A program made the translations under genes and the position numbers. From Lineus longissimus (taxonomy: Eukaryota > Nemertea > Pilidiophora > Heteronemertea > Lineidae), in the NCBI RefSeq assembly GCF_910592395.1, contig NC_088323.1:558001-622000 (forward strand): a stretch of DNA of 64,000 nucleotides, given 5' to 3'. This document shows positions 63,069 through 64,000 of this stretch, in pieces. The notes under the pieces were generated by a model that was given only the letters and a program-made list of their open reading frames with translations, searched no databases and was not told the DNA's origin. The stretch's first letter is position 1; each line of letters starts with the position of its first letter.

Positions 63069-63892
63069 GTTCATGTTTGACTTGAGATATTCGGCAATCT
63101 GAAGACAGGCCTTAGGGTACGCGCCATGATTGTGGCTAGGTCACGCTGGCGGAAGAGTAATTGGGTGCAAATAGTTCCAAGGTAACCGTATAACTCAATA
63201 TTACTATAGATATTTCTTAATATATCGTATATATATAGCTCGGTGATTTTATTGAAAATGTTTGCAGTCGATTTAAATGTTTGAATGGTTTAAAAACAAA
63301 ATTTTAAGAAGCGAGGTCAACAGGGTCAAAAGAAATAGTTTTTGGCGCCAATGATGTCGGCAATGGCAGATTTGAATTATGATTCGAGTCGATTCTTTTG
63401 GAAGCCGAAAGTGCGGATGCACAGGGCAATTGCATTTAGAAAGCTCCGCCGACTGATAGTCAAACCATTCCCTGGAGTGCTCGAAAACCTGGAATCGGTG
63501 TGTACTTCAGCTTGAAAAGTTCGCGGGTGATGGGGTTTTCTTCATCATGATATTGATAATGATAATAATGATGATGGTTTAAGAGCGCTGGCGGATCCAG
63601 GAACTGGAAGAAGAGGGAGCGTGCACTGCATTTCTCATCAAAATTGCTGCACTACAGGTGGGTTCCAAAATTCATGGTCAATTTCAAAGATTCTATAACA
63701 ATCAGGGGGCGTGCCTCTGGTGCACCCCCTTGGATACGCGCATGATAAACGTTCATGGATGAAAGTAGAAAGAAATCATTTAAAAGAAAACGATATAAGA
63801 TTCGCCAGGGTTTGAATCTCATTCGAATCCGCGCCTGATAAACGTTCATGGATGAAAAATGGAAAGAAGACCTTTTAAAAAAACGAAAAAAT

Positions 63893-63964
63893 ACATTCGC
63901 CGGGGTTCGAACCCGAGACCACCCAATCTAAAGCGCAGCGCTCTAACCGTTGAGCTATCAGGGC
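63893..63964 (-). pseudogene. tRNA-derived SINE head, unit 3
   Basis: Same as units 1 and 2 except that the A-box reads TAGCTCAACGG (one G to A change). The window ends 36 bp later. Confidence 0.72.
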
Positions 63965-64000
63965 GTTCATGTTTGACTTGAGACATTCGGCAATCTGAAG

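Larger units (their letters stand above)
61388..64000. repeat. ~896-bp tandem duplication, three units
   Basis: Units begin near 61388, 62291 and 63187; the second and third are exactly 896 bp apart, and the first is 7 bp longer because of an indel in an AT-rich tract. The third is cut by the window end, so more copies may follow. Each unit contains a gtataactcaatattac block, a tgatgatg microsatellite, a gggggcgtgcctctggtgca block and a minus-strand tRNA-derived SINE. The 65-codon minus frame repeated in each unit (61860-62057 and counterparts) lies over SINE sequence and is not a gene. Confidence 0.95.

Overview
This is nuclear genomic DNA from an animal. The protein-coding genes are cut into short exons by GT-AG introns, and eight multi-exon genes can be assembled with matching codon phases. 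The orthologues (shugoshin, RPL27, SNAPC1, SLC30A9, an SLC23 transporter, an ADAMTS-like protease) are metazoan. Compact introns, abundant minisatellites, tRNA-derived SINEs and frequent acatgtacatg-type microsatellites suggest a marine invertebrate, possibly a lophotrochozoan such as a mollusc or brachiopod. The phylum is an inference I cannot test here.

Layout: (1) 1451-5906 (+), a secreted, probably GPI-anchored 16-cysteine protein in five exons. (2) 7504-9732, a 64-bp minisatellite of about 25 copies, then a 26-bp satellite interrupted by a 103-bp-arm foldback palindrome. (3) 9839-14731 (-), an aldo-keto reductase of the L-galactose dehydrogenase type in ten exons; its last intron holds a 44-bp minisatellite and a small inverted-repeat element. 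(4) 15147-17880, copy A of a composite repeat (unique 5' part, cruciform-forming 56-bp array, hairpin-forming ~67-bp array). (5) 20924-27421 (+), shugoshin, with one 3.3-kb exon. (6) 28774-30064 (-), ribosomal protein L27, head-to-head with (7) 30830-34254 (+), SNAPC1. (8) 35448-40518 (-), the zinc transporter SLC30A9 (ZnT9) in 14 exons, with a minisatellite grown from one of its own splice-acceptor/exon junctions. (9) 41054-43457, copy B of the composite repeat. (10) 43934-50347 (-), an SLC23 nucleobase/ascorbate transporter in 14 exons, head-to-head with (11) 51142-60182 (+), a 594-residue ADAMTS-like secreted metalloprotease. (12) 61388-64000, an ~896-bp tandem duplication carrying a dimeric tRNA-derived SINE, running off the window end.

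The genes are mostly housekeeping neighbours rather than one pathway: chromosome cohesion (shugoshin), translation (RPL27), snRNA transcription (SNAPC1), mitochondrial zinc handling (SLC30A9), vitamin/nucleobase transport (SLC23) and extracellular proteolysis (ADAMTS-like). No operon, CRISPR array or other prokaryotic feature is present. The most unusual signals are the two composite palindromic-satellite elements, each in the same orientation about 0.4-0.5 kb upstream of a minus-strand gene; the tandemly copied SLC30A9 splice acceptor; and the long foldback just beyond the aldo-keto reductase stop codon.
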